64,000 nt of DNA from Chitinophaga sp. HK235. GTDB lineage: Bacteria > Bacteroidota > Bacteroidia > Chitinophagales > Chitinophagaceae. The notes under the pieces are model-generated. The model searched no databases and was not told the DNA's origin. It saw nothing but the letters and a program-made list of their open reading frames with translations. The stretch lies in the NCBI RefSeq assembly GCF_018255755.1, contig NZ_CP073766.1, forward strand, positions 3,410,001 to 3,474,000, in the 5' to 3' direction. This document shows positions 51,583 to 60,606 of the stretch, in pieces; position 1 is the first letter of the stretch; each line of letters begins with the position of its first letter. The translations under genes and the position numbers were made by a program.

Positions 51583-53613
51583 TTACTGTACCACCGGAAA
51601 TGCAACAACCCTCACCTTGGTACATCCGTAAGGCACCAGGGTAATGGTTGTTTCCTGATCGGTGGTTTTTCCTTTGTAGATACCTTCCCTACTGGTGACA
51701 GGCTGTGGGGCCACATCATCTGCCAGTTGCCAGGCCGGCAGTTGTTTGGCGGTAGTGGTAATGCTTAACGGCGCATGTTCCAGGTTCCATACAAAACCAG
51801 CCGTGACCCGCTTTTCCTTGTTGACGGTAAAATACTGCGCCGGTGCTTTCACTGCTTTTTCCAGCAGACCGTAGTTCCAGGGCCCTTCGGGGAATATGCT
51901 GTAATACGGGCCTTCAAGCTCATCCACCGCCTGCTGCCAACGTTCTTTTAACTTCAACGCATATACGAGTGGTCCTCTTTCCACAGCTCTGGAGTTGCGG
52001 CCCCAGCTGGACACCCGCACTTCCATGGGTAACTGCAGCGTAAGATGGTCGTTGTTTTTCCAACGCCGGTACAGCGTGATCACCTGCCCTCCTTTCTCTT
52101 TTTGCAGCACTTGCCCGTTGAGGGTGATGGCAGCCTCACTGCACCAGGCCGGAATGCGCAGCTGTAAAGGAAATTCAGCAACACCTGCTGTTTGAATAAT
52201 AAAGCTGATCTGATCATCGAAAGGATAATCTGTTTGTTCCCGGATGATGACAGGCGTCTGTTGTTTTCCCACCTTCGCCTTTACTTCACAGGGGCTGTAA
52301 GTGAGGGCGGCCAGACCGTTGCCCGCTGTTCCGTACCACAGGTGTGAAGTAAATTTGGTCCATCCCTGATGCATATTGGCGGTACAGCAGGTATATCCGC
52401 TGCGCAATCCAAACACGTTGTTCATCTCCCGATCAAAAGGCAGAGAGAAATTAAACACCCCTTTTTTCACCTGTACCTGGTTGGCAATCTGGAAATACTG
52501 TTTATGGTTGTAGTCGTCTGTAGTTTGCGTAGGGAGCGCGTTAAAGGTCATTCTCTCCAGCGCATCCATATAACGGATATCCCCGGTGATACTGATAATT
52601 TCTTCCAGCGAAAACATAGATTCCACGATTGCACAAAGTTCGGTTCCCTGCGTAGGTGCGTTACCGTGAAGATCTTCATCGGCGGAGAAAATACCCATGG
52701 GCAGGCCGTGCAGGGTCATCAGATCATGGAAGCCGGTGTACAGGGAGTCCAGGTATTTTTTACTGCCGGTACGCTGGTAGTTGATGGCTGGGTCTTTCAG
52801 CGCCATGCCTACGTTTACGCCGTGACGACGCATCCAGTGATCATCATTTTGCTGGGAAGCTGCATCTATCACCCAGCTGCGATTGCCGAGCCAGGTGGTC
52901 CATGGATAACTTTGCCGGTGAATGAGACCGGCCAGTTCCAGCAGGAACGGATCTTTTGTTTTGTTATAGAGCCATTGCACGATGAGCACATTATCCGCTC
53001 CGCGGGAGGTGGCCCATTCTGTCCAGTGGCCTATCGGGCATTTTTTCAGTACCTGTAGCTGATATTTAAAATACCGGGTCAGGAAAGGTATCACACGGGC
53101 ATCGCCAGTGGCGGTATAGTACTGCTGCAGCACTTTGAGCATCACCATTTTGGGCCACCAGTCTTCGCCGTCCTGCGGGTTACTAACAGTGACGGATATA
53201 TTTTTTTCCCGTTCGGCGCGGGTGATGGGACCGAAGTATCCGGAGGGGCGCTGATGGTCCAGTGTCCAGTTGATATACCGCAACACTTTACGGGTGAGGG
53301 TTTCGTCTTGCAGAAGATAAGCTAGTGGTACAGCACCATCCAGCCAGTAGGGTGTTTCTTCCCAGCCGTCGCCCTGGCCGCCGAGCCAGCCATTGTCTTT
53401 TTTTATTTTATCGTGTATTTCATCCAGATGCCCGGTACTGCCGTCACGCATCAGCTGCAGCTGATGTAACAGCCATCCGGTGGGTTTTACAGCTCCCAGC
53501 GGTAATTCGTGGTACACCGGCGGCGTAAAAACGGAAGGAACCGGCGAATGAACATTCGCCGGGGTAAAGCCAACTATAATGGATATTAACGTCAGTAAAC
53601 GTATGTATCGCAT
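51583..53613 (-). CDS. GH127-like beta-L-arabinofuranosidase (DUF1680)
   Basis: 676 residues with a signal peptide (about 1-20). Opens with LPLGAVKPTGWLLHQL and GWEETPYWLDGAVPLAYLL of the DUF1680 fold. The zinc/Cys active site of the family is present: Glu and Cys in GTELCAIVES and the double Cys in GYTCCTANMHQGW, so the Cys nucleophile mechanism seems intact. Known relatives remove beta-L-arabinofuranose from arabinan and hydroxyproline-rich glycoproteins. Lies 3 bp after GH2, so co-transcribed; the pair faces a two-component system that may induce it. Confidence 0.88.
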   Translation of the reverse strand: MRYIRLLTLISIIVGFTPANVHSPVPSVFTPPVYHELPLGAVKPTGWLLHQLQLMRDGSTGHLDEIHDKIKKDNGWLGGQGDGWEETPYWLDGAVPLAYLLQDETLTRKVLRYINWTLDHQRPSGYFGPITRAEREKNISVTVSNPQDGEDWWPKMVMLKVLQQYYTATGDARVIPFLTRYFKYQLQVLKKCPIGHWTEWATSRGADNVLIVQWLYNKTKDPFLLELAGLIHRQSYPWTTWLGNRSWVIDAASQQNDDHWMRRHGVNVGMALKDPAINYQRTGSKKYLDSLYTGFHDLMTLHGLPMGIFSADEDLHGNAPTQGTELCAIVESMFSLEEIISITGDIRYMDALERMTFNALPTQTTDDYNHKQYFQIANQVQVKKGVFNFSLPFDREMNNVFGLRSGYTCCTANMHQGWTKFTSHLWYGTAGNGLAALTYSPCEVKAKVGKQQTPVIIREQTDYPFDDQISFIIQTAGVAEFPLQLRIPAWCSEAAITLNGQVLQKEKGGQVITLYRRWKNNDHLTLQLPMEVRVSSWGRNSRAVERGPLVYALKLKERWQQAVDELEGPYYSIFPEGPWNYGLLEKAVKAPAQYFTVNKEKRVTAGFVWNLEHAPLSITTTAKQLPAWQLADDVAPQPVTSREGIYKGKTTDQETTITLVPYGCTKVRVVAFPVVQ

Positions 53614-53616
53614 GGT

Positions 53617-55470
53617 TTATGGTTTAAGGTTCACCAGTGCCGGGTTGTATAACTTATTGCTCACTGCTCTCAATTTCTCCGCCGGTACTTTTTGTACCTT
53701 ACGGTCGTAGGTCATCAGGCCGTTTATTTCCACTTCCACGTCGGTGGTCTGTGTGTATACGGCAGCTGAGAGTCCTTGTCTGATCAATATTTCCAGCCGG
53801 TCTGTAAAGACGGTGTAACGTTTAAACAACTCATCTGCATTTTTAAAGGATTGGTATCCCCAGTTATCTTTCTGTTGCCATACATGTCCATCTACTGCTA
53901 AACCCAGGCCTCCGTATTCTCCCAGTACAATAGCCCTGTCATGTCCATAGATAGCCGGGTCCGGCATAGCAGGCTCCGGATAGTTATGCAGGTCGATGAT
54001 AGGCCCGATGGGGAAAAAGTTGCCACCACTGGCGGTATTCACGAGGCGGGAAGGATCTTTCTGCATCGTCCATGCTGCAATATCCATGGTTTTAAACTGG
54101 CCCCAGGCTTCGTTGAACGGTGTCCAGACGATGATGGAAGGATGATTGTACAGGGTGTTGATGATTGCGTTCCATTCCTTGCGATAATAAGTTTCCGAAG
54201 CGGGAGAACGGTCTTTATCGGTAGCCCTGCCGATGATACCGGGGCGGGTTTCCCAGCCGTTGCCCAGGTCGCCGCTGGGCATATCCTGCCATACCAGCAT
54301 GCCCAGTTTATCACAGTAATAATACCAGCGGGCCGGCTCTACCTTGATATGTTTGCGGATCATGTTAAAGCCCATGGCTTTGGTTTGTACGATATCGTAT
54401 TGCAGCGCTTCATCTGTAGGCGCGGTATACAGGCCGTCGGGCCACCAGCCCTGGTCCAGCGGACCAAACTGAAATACAAAGCGGTTATTGAGCAGCATAC
54501 GTTGTATGCCGTTATTGTCTTTTCCTATCGATGATTTACGCATGGCGAAATAACTTTTCACTTCATCGATCACTTTGCCTTTGCGGGTGATGGTATAGCG
54601 GAGATCATACAGGAAGGGTGATTCCGGTGACCATAATCTGGGTGCGGGCACTTTCAGTTTCAGGGCTTGTCCGTCGAAATTACCGGAAGCGATTTCCTTA
54701 TTGCCATCGAGGGCTGTCACTTTCACCATATCTCCCGGCTGACGGCCGGCGATGTCTGCTTCTACCGTCAGCTCTTCCCGATCTATGTCGGGTGTTTGTC
54801 TGGTAGCAGCGATATAGGTATCTGCCACTGCTTCCACCCAAACGGTTTGCCAGATGCCGGTAACGGGCGTATACCAGATCCCCTCGGGCTTCTTCACCTG
54901 TTTGCCTCTGGGCTGCGGACCATCATCAGTAGGATCCCATACACGGACGGTGATTTCCTGAGCACCTTTTTTCAGGAAGGGAGTGATATCGAAAGAAAAG
55001 GGATCGAAGCCTCCTTCATGACTGCCTGCTTCTTTACCATTCACGTACACGGTTGCACGCCAATCCACGGCACCAAAATGCAGCAGCACTTTTTTGCCTT
55101 TCATGGCAGCCGGCAGCGTGATACTGGTATGATACCACAGCAGGCTGTCTTTGCCTACGGTACGGCCTACGCCGGAAAGTGCAGACTCTATCGCAAAAGG
55201 CACCAGTATCTTTCCCTGCCAGCTTTGCGGAGCAGGCGCATTTTTTTCGCTGACAGTATACTGCCACAGGCCGTTCAGATTTTTCCAGTTGTCGCGGACC
55301 AGCTGTGGCCTTGGGTATTCAGGTAATACCGCCGCCGGAGATACTTTTTCACTCCAGGGCGAAGTAATTTTTTCGCCGGCGATTTTCCATTCGTTTTGTT
55401 GTGCATAGGCTGTTGATACCAATCCAAGGGATAAAGCCAGTAACAGATTGTTTTTCATCATGGGCTGCAT
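53617..55470 (-). CDS. glycoside hydrolase family 2 enzyme (shorter paralog)
   Basis: 617 residues with a signal peptide (LLALSLGLVSTAYAQ). GH2 sugar-binding, Ig-like and TIM-barrel domains. The acid/base Glu lies in WTPFNEAWGQFK and the nucleophile in IVLGEYGGLGL. Clearly related to the 879-residue GH2 at 32.9 kb (shared VLPEYPRPQ, ESALSGVG, DQGWWPDGLY/DQGFWPDGLY) but ending right after the barrel. I start at the ATG at 55470; ATGs at 55461 and 55458 are also possible. First gene of the GH2-GH127 operon, with direct repeats upstream. Confidence 0.9.
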   Translation of the reverse strand: MQPMMKNNLLLALSLGLVSTAYAQQNEWKIAGEKITSPWSEKVSPAAVLPEYPRPQLVRDNWKNLNGLWQYTVSEKNAPAPQSWQGKILVPFAIESALSGVGRTVGKDSLLWYHTSITLPAAMKGKKVLLHFGAVDWRATVYVNGKEAGSHEGGFDPFSFDITPFLKKGAQEITVRVWDPTDDGPQPRGKQVKKPEGIWYTPVTGIWQTVWVEAVADTYIAATRQTPDIDREELTVEADIAGRQPGDMVKVTALDGNKEIASGNFDGQALKLKVPAPRLWSPESPFLYDLRYTITRKGKVIDEVKSYFAMRKSSIGKDNNGIQRMLLNNRFVFQFGPLDQGWWPDGLYTAPTDEALQYDIVQTKAMGFNMIRKHIKVEPARWYYYCDKLGMLVWQDMPSGDLGNGWETRPGIIGRATDKDRSPASETYYRKEWNAIINTLYNHPSIIVWTPFNEAWGQFKTMDIAAWTMQKDPSRLVNTASGGNFFPIGPIIDLHNYPEPAMPDPAIYGHDRAIVLGEYGGLGLAVDGHVWQQKDNWGYQSFKNADELFKRYTVFTDRLEILIRQGLSAAVYTQTTDVEVEINGLMTYDRKVQKVPAEKLRAVSNKLYNPALVNLKP

Positions 55471-55507
55471 ATTTTTTAACTTTAAGCGTAGGGTTAACAC
55501 TTAAAAT

Positions 55508-55523
55508 CTTTCTTCAAAGAAAG
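55508..55523. promoter_or_regulatory. 16-bp palindrome upstream of GH2
   Basis: CTTTCTTCAAAGAAAG: perfect 7-bp arms (55508-55514 and 55517-55523) around CA, 38 bp upstream of the GH2 start. Might be an operator or a short hairpin in the leader. Confidence 0.4.
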
Positions 55524-55547
55524 CGAATAGCAAGGCTGATAGTACAC

Positions 55548-55582
55548 TAAATCGTCTCATTCTTTTTATAAATCGTCTCATT
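55548..55582. promoter_or_regulatory. exact 14-bp direct repeat, 21-bp spacing (candidate regulator site)
   Basis: TAAATCGTCTCATT occurs at 55548-55561 and again at 55569-55582, 21 bp apart (two helical turns), in the 180-bp gap between GH2 (minus) and the sensor kinase (plus). A weaker copy (TCGTCGCAT) starts at 55591. Same-face direct repeats suit an AraC-type regulator such as the response regulator encoded at 58.8 kb. Confidence 0.6.
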
Positions 55583-55650
55583 ATTCCAGTTCGTCGCATA
55601 TTGGGTGTAATTCGGACACTGGATTATTATCTTTATAAAAATCCTCGTAC

Positions 55651-58600
55651 TTGCGGCCACGTTATACCGTCTTATTATTACTGTTGCTTGCCGGCTTTTA
55701 TGTGTCTGGTCAGTCTGTTAATTTCATCCACTACCAGGTGGAGAACGGGCTGTCCAACAATGCGGTGATCTGTTCCTGGCAGGACAGGCAGGGTTTTATG
55801 TGGTTTGGTACCAAGGATGGGCTCAACAGATTTGACGGTTATACCTTCCGGGTGTTCCGCCACGATCCGCAACAGCCTGGCAGTATCGGCAGCAACTATA
55901 TATCGGTGATATGGGAAGATGATGATGGTATGCTGTATGTAGGCACCGATAAGGGTTTATATGTTTATCATCCGGCCACGGAGCAGTTCCGGATGCTGCC
56001 CTTACAACAGGGCATTATCATAGCGATAGATAAAGACCTGGACGGCAACATCTGGATCAGCGATGACCTGAAGATATACCGTTACCATCCGCATACCGGG
56101 CGGCTGGAAGCACCTTCTCACTACCCTTCGGCCAACTCCCTGTGCAGGGCTGCTGATGGCCGCATATGGATCACCACTCCGCAAGGACAGATCGCCCATT
56201 ATGATCACCAGACCGATCGGTTTGTTTCTTTTTCCCTGTTCGATCATTCTCCGGTACCTACCTCCACCTGGATTACTACCATAACAGCTACCGGCGCCGA
56301 TACCATCCTGGTGGGCACTACCAGCCAGGGCGTCAAACTCTTTAACACCCGCACCCATACCTATCAGGATATACTCACCCATACCACAGAAGGCACGGGC
56401 ACGTATGTACGCGATTTCCTGCGCCGCAGTGCCGATGAATACTGGGTAGCCACCGAAAGCGGTATCTACATCTATCATCCATCCAACGGAAAATATATCA
56501 ACCTCCGGAAAAAATATAACGATCCCTACTCCCTCTCAGACAACGCCGTATACACGCTTTACCGCGACCGTGAAGGCGGCATCTGGGCCGGTACCTACTT
56601 TGGTGGTGTCAACTACTTTACAGAACCCTATACCGCCTTCGAAAAATTTTTTCCCCGTACCGGCGAAAACTCACTGGGCGGCAATGCAGTGAGGGAGATA
56701 TGCCCCGACCGATACGGGCAGCTGTGGATAGGCACAGAAGACGGAGGGCTCAACAAAATGGATGTCCGCAGTGGCAACATCACCCGCATCCAGCCAATAC
56801 CCGGTGGTGGCGGGTTGTCGCATACCAATCTGCACGGGCTGCTCGTCACCGGTGATACCCTCTGGATCGGCACTTTCGAACATGGACTGGACCTGATGAA
56901 TGTTCGTACCGGCAAATTCCTGCGGCACTATGCCGCCGGCAGCGGCCCGCTGGACCTACACAGCAATTTCATCTACAGCATTATGCAAACCAGGCAGGGA
57001 GAGGTGTTGCTCTGCACTTCGAGGGGGCTTTACCGTTATGATCGTGCGCAAAATGGCTTTTCTCCCGTAACAGCAGTACCGGAAAACCTTTTCTACACCT
57101 GTGTGTATGAAGACAGTGAAGGCACGCTCTGGGCGGGGACTGTACGCAACGGCGTGTATTATTTCCATCCCCGTACCGGCCGTACAGGCAGTTATCAGTT
57201 TAATGCTGCAGATACCAGCAGCCTCGCTCACAACCGAGTAGACCATATACTGGAAGACAGCCGGCGCCAGCTCTGGTTTACCACTGAAGCCGGCCTTTGC
57301 CGCCTGGACAAAGCATCCGACCGGTTTACCCGCTATACTACCCGCAACGGCCTGCTGAGCAACATGACTTACAATCTTCTGGAAGATGATGAACACCATC
57401 TGTGGATCACCACTTCCAAAGGGCTTGCCCGTCTCACTCCTTCTACCGGCGCTATAAAAATATATACCAAAGCCAACGGACTGCTCAACGATCAGTTCAA
57501 CTACAACTCCGCCTATAAAGACAGCTGCGGCAACCTGTACTTCGGCAGTGTAAAAGGTATGATCCGCTTCAATCCCGGCAGTGTACAAACAGGCGATTAT
57601 CTGCCGCCGGTTTACATCACCGGCATTCAGGTATATAACAAACCGTTACTGCCCGGAGGATCTATACTACCGCATGCTACCAACTATACCGACACCATCA
57701 CGCTGGCCTATGACCAATCTTCCTTCAGTATCGACTTCGCTGCATTGTGTTTCACTTCTCCCGAAATGACACAATACGCCTACAAAATGGAAGGGCTGGA
57801 TCAGGACTGGATCTTCCTGGAAACCAATCGCAAGGCCGTCTTCACCAAACTGGCACCCGGCACCTATCGCTTTCTCGTGAAAGCCGCTACCAGCAACGGA
57901 CAATGGAGTACTTCGCCCCGGCAGCTGACCGTCCGGGTGCTGCCGCCTTTCTGGGCCAGTTATCCGGCCTATGCGTTGTATCTACTCACACTATGCGGTC
58001 TTGTCTGGGGTATCATTGTCTATTTCCTCCGTCGCTCCAAACAACGGCAGCAGCGCAGAATGGAACTGTTTGAACATGAGAAGGAAAAAGAACTGTATCA
58101 GGCCAAAATAGAATTCTTCACCCATATCGCCCACGAAATCCGGACACCACTGACCCTTATCAAAGGCCCTATGGAAAAGGTTATCGGACAATCTGCCGCC
58201 GTGCCCCAGGTACAAAAAAACCTGCAGATCATGGAACGCAATACCAACCGGCTGCTCGACCTCACCAATCAGCTGCTCGATTTCCGTAGCACCGAAATCA
58301 ACGGCTACCGGCTCAATTTCGTGAAAGCTGCTATCCCTGCATTATTACAGGAGATACATCTGCAGTTTATCCCGGCAGCTGAACAAAAGGATATTCATTT
58401 TCATATAGCCGTTCCCGTTGAATCTTTTTTTGCTTATATAGATATAGAAGCGTTTAACAAGATATTGAGCAATCTTGTAAGCAATGCCCTCAAATACGCT
58501 GCACAAGAGGTATACATCGAGTTGCTGTCTGCAGCTGATACCGCCGAAACATTCATCATCAGGATCAGTAATGATGGAACTCCTGTTCCTTCGGAGATGA

Positions 58601-58815
58601 AAGAAAAGATCTTTGAACCCTTTTTCAGGGGTAAAGCAGCAGCCAATCAGCCAGGCACAGGCCTGGGACTGTCTATTGCGCGGTCGCTTGCCCTGCTGCA
58701 CCAGGGCACGCTGGAACTGCAATACACCGACGCAGGGCACAATGTATTTGTACTGACCCTGCCAGTACATCAGGAAATAGAATTTAATCTCAGTAAATGG
58801 AAAAGACGATCATAA
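55651..58815 (+). CDS. sensor histidine kinase with periplasmic two-component propeller
   Basis: 1054 residues. Signal-anchor (TVLLLLLLAGFYVSGQ), then a long Reg_prop double propeller (about 25-680; blades such as GFMWFGTKDGLNRFDGYTF and GQLWIGTEDGGLNKMDV), a Y_Y_Y domain (about 690-770), one TM helix (about 775-797), HisKA with His828 in HIAHEIRTPLTLI, and HATPase_c (NLVSNALKYA, GTGLGLSIARSL). It has the HTCS layout but stops after the kinase, and the regulator is a separate gene overlapping by 19 bp. The start is TTG: a stop lies 13 bp upstream in frame, and the first downstream ATG would delete the signal peptide. Confidence 0.9.
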   Translation: MRPRYTVLLLLLLAGFYVSGQSVNFIHYQVENGLSNNAVICSWQDRQGFMWFGTKDGLNRFDGYTFRVFRHDPQQPGSIGSNYISVIWEDDDGMLYVGTDKGLYVYHPATEQFRMLPLQQGIIIAIDKDLDGNIWISDDLKIYRYHPHTGRLEAPSHYPSANSLCRAADGRIWITTPQGQIAHYDHQTDRFVSFSLFDHSPVPTSTWITTITATGADTILVGTTSQGVKLFNTRTHTYQDILTHTTEGTGTYVRDFLRRSADEYWVATESGIYIYHPSNGKYINLRKKYNDPYSLSDNAVYTLYRDREGGIWAGTYFGGVNYFTEPYTAFEKFFPRTGENSLGGNAVREICPDRYGQLWIGTEDGGLNKMDVRSGNITRIQPIPGGGGLSHTNLHGLLVTGDTLWIGTFEHGLDLMNVRTGKFLRHYAAGSGPLDLHSNFIYSIMQTRQGEVLLCTSRGLYRYDRAQNGFSPVTAVPENLFYTCVYEDSEGTLWAGTVRNGVYYFHPRTGRTGSYQFNAADTSSLAHNRVDHILEDSRRQLWFTTEAGLCRLDKASDRFTRYTTRNGLLSNMTYNLLEDDEHHLWITTSKGLARLTPSTGAIKIYTKANGLLNDQFNYNSAYKDSCGNLYFGSVKGMIRFNPGSVQTGDYLPPVYITGIQVYNKPLLPGGSILPHATNYTDTITLAYDQSSFSIDFAALCFTSPEMTQYAYKMEGLDQDWIFLETNRKAVFTKLAPGTYRFLVKAATSNGQWSTSPRQLTVRVLPPFWASYPAYALYLLTLCGLVWGIIVYFLRRSKQRQQRRMELFEHEKEKELYQAKIEFFTHIAHEIRTPLTLIKGPMEKVIGQSAAVPQVQKNLQIMERNTNRLLDLTNQLLDFRSTEINGYRLNFVKAAIPALLQEIHLQFIPAAEQKDIHFHIAVPVESFFAYIDIEAFNKILSNLVSNALKYAAQEVYIELLSAADTAETFIIRISNDGTPVPSEMKEKIFEPFFRGKAAANQPGTGLGLSIARSLALLHQGTLELQYTDAGHNVFVLTLPVHQEIEFNLSKWKRRS

Positions 58816-59576
58816 CCAAAGCACAGCTGCTGCTGGTAGATGACAACGAAGAGATACTCGACTTCATTGCCGACGATCTGGGAGATAAATATCATATCAC
58901 TACAGCGCCCGATGGCGCCACTGCCTTGCGTATCCTGCAGGACACCGTGATACAGCTGGTGATCAGTGATGTGATGATGCCTGTGATGGATGGTTTTGAA
59001 CTTTGCCGCCGCATCAAGTCGGATGTGGCGCTCAGCCATATTCCGGTAGTCCTGCTGACGGCCCGTAATACCCTGCAGTCCAAAATAGAAGGCCTGGAAC
59101 TGGGTGCAGACGCCTATATCGAAAAACCCTTCTCCCCTGCGCATCTGGAAGCACAGATTGCCAGCTTACTGAACAATCGAAAAAAAATAAGAGATTATTT
59201 TGCCAGTTCACCTGCAGTCCATATCCGCAGTATGGCTATTTCCAGGGCTGATGAGGCTTTCCTCGACAAGCTGCAGGAGATCATTCTCCAGCATCTCACC
59301 GATGTCAACCTGGATGTGGAAGTGCTGGCAGATAAAATGAATATGAGCCGCCCCACGCTGTACCGTAAAATAAAAGTGATCTCTGACCTCACGCCTCATG
59401 AGCTGATCAACCTCACCCGCTTAAAAAAGGCAGCTGTTCTACTCGACAGTGGCTACTATAAAGTCAATGAGGCCGCTGAAATGACAGGGTTTGCCTCCCT
59501 CAATAATTTCAGCCGTAACTTTCAAAAGCAGTTCGGGATGCTGCCTTCAGCCTATATTACAAAAAATAATACCTGA
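58797..59576 (+). CDS. response regulator with AraC-type DNA-binding domain
   Basis: 259 residues. Receiver domain (about 8-125) with acidic pocket Asp15/Asp16 in LLVDDNEEI, phospho-acceptor Asp58 in VISDVMMPVMDG, and Lys110 in YIEKPFSP. After a linker, the AraC domain has NLDVEVLADKMNMSRPTLYR and NEAAEMTGFASLNNFSRNFQ, ending FGMLPSAY. This equals the C-terminal part of a one-piece HTCS protein, here made separately. It starts inside the kinase gene, so the two are made in step. Likely targets are the GH2-GH127 operon across the divergent promoter. Confidence 0.92.
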   Translation: MEKTIITKAQLLLVDDNEEILDFIADDLGDKYHITTAPDGATALRILQDTVIQLVISDVMMPVMDGFELCRRIKSDVALSHIPVVLLTARNTLQSKIEGLELGADAYIEKPFSPAHLEAQIASLLNNRKKIRDYFASSPAVHIRSMAISRADEAFLDKLQEIILQHLTDVNLDVEVLADKMNMSRPTLYRKIKVISDLTPHELINLTRLKKAAVLLDSGYYKVNEAAEMTGFASLNNFSRNFQKQFGMLPSAYITKNNT

Positions 59577-59583
59577 TAAAAGG

Positions 59584-60327
59584 TCATCCGTTTTTTCTGC
59601 AGATCAGCTGTATTACCCAGGGCCGGGCATGATAAACATCCCAGAACCCCGGCGGATATTTTTTTTCTTCTTCGGCTGAAATGATGTAGGGTTCCAGCTC
59701 GCAGGATACAAAACCGGCAGCACGAAAAACTTCCTGATAGGTTTTCCAGCTGTACCAGTAGGTATCAAAGCTGACTTCCTGTCCATCGCTGAGGAGGGTA
59801 CAGCGAATAGTGCTCCCTTCCTCCAGCAGTCCGGATATCAGCTTAAAATGCAGTTTGTGTTCCGGCAGGAACAGAGAAGGCACCGCCGGTTGCTGCGGAT
59901 TTAAATTGCTGGTGATAAAACTTTGTCCCGGCCGGAGGTTCTCATAAACAGACCGGGCTATTTGCTCCAGCTGTGTACGGCTGATAGCGTAGTGCAGCAG
60001 GTAGGAGGCGGTTACCACATCGAAGGTACCGATACGGCCCATGGTGGCAACATCGGCGAGTACGTATTCCACACCGTTGTTCTGCTCCTGTTCGGTGAGG
60101 CGTGCCAACCGGATCATTTCTTCCGAAACATCTACTCCCACTACCCGCGCTGCGCCCCAGCTTTTAAGACGGCGGCTGCTCATACCATCGCCGCAACCCA
60201 GGTCCAGTACCGATTTGCCGATCAGGCTGCCCAGTCTTGTATACAGCGAATACCATTCGGGGCCACGGTAGGGAATAGATTCAGCAATAGCCCTGTAGGA
60301 GTTGGCGATATGATCATACTGGCTCAT
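59584..60327 (-). CDS. class I SAM-dependent methyltransferase
   Basis: 247 residues. SAM motif I is VLDLGCGDGMSSRRLKSWG at about residues 40-58, followed by VGVDVSEEMIRLA and VVTASYLLHYA; a C-terminal lid (FDTYWYSWKTYQEVFRAAGF) is of the Methyltransf_11/25 type. Small-molecule substrate, unknown. It stands alone and converges with the response regulator, only 7 bp away and without a hairpin. Confidence 0.85.
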   Translation of the reverse strand: MSQYDHIANSYRAIAESIPYRGPEWYSLYTRLGSLIGKSVLDLGCGDGMSSRRLKSWGAARVVGVDVSEEMIRLARLTEQEQNNGVEYVLADVATMGRIGTFDVVTASYLLHYAISRTQLEQIARSVYENLRPGQSFITSNLNPQQPAVPSLFLPEHKLHFKLISGLLEEGSTIRCTLLSDGQEVSFDTYWYSWKTYQEVFRAAGFVSCELEPYIISAEEEKKYPPGFWDVYHARPWVIQLICRKNG

Positions 60328-60606
60328 GGTTTATGTATTGGTATACTTCGAATATAGCCTATGTCTCTGCGCTGCGGCCACAGTATGCTATTACAGGAAT
60401 TTATAACGATATCGCATATACGAATTTAAAAATTAAGTACTGATGGTGGTGGGATATCTCAATATTTCTCTTGTAAACACCCTGAAAAAATAATATATTA
60501 GCGACGTTCAGCGATTCAAGGAAACTGGCTTTAACACATATGTCCGGGCGTTTACACGCTGGGCATAACTGTACATTTCGCAAATCTATAAATCGATTTT
60601 TACTGT

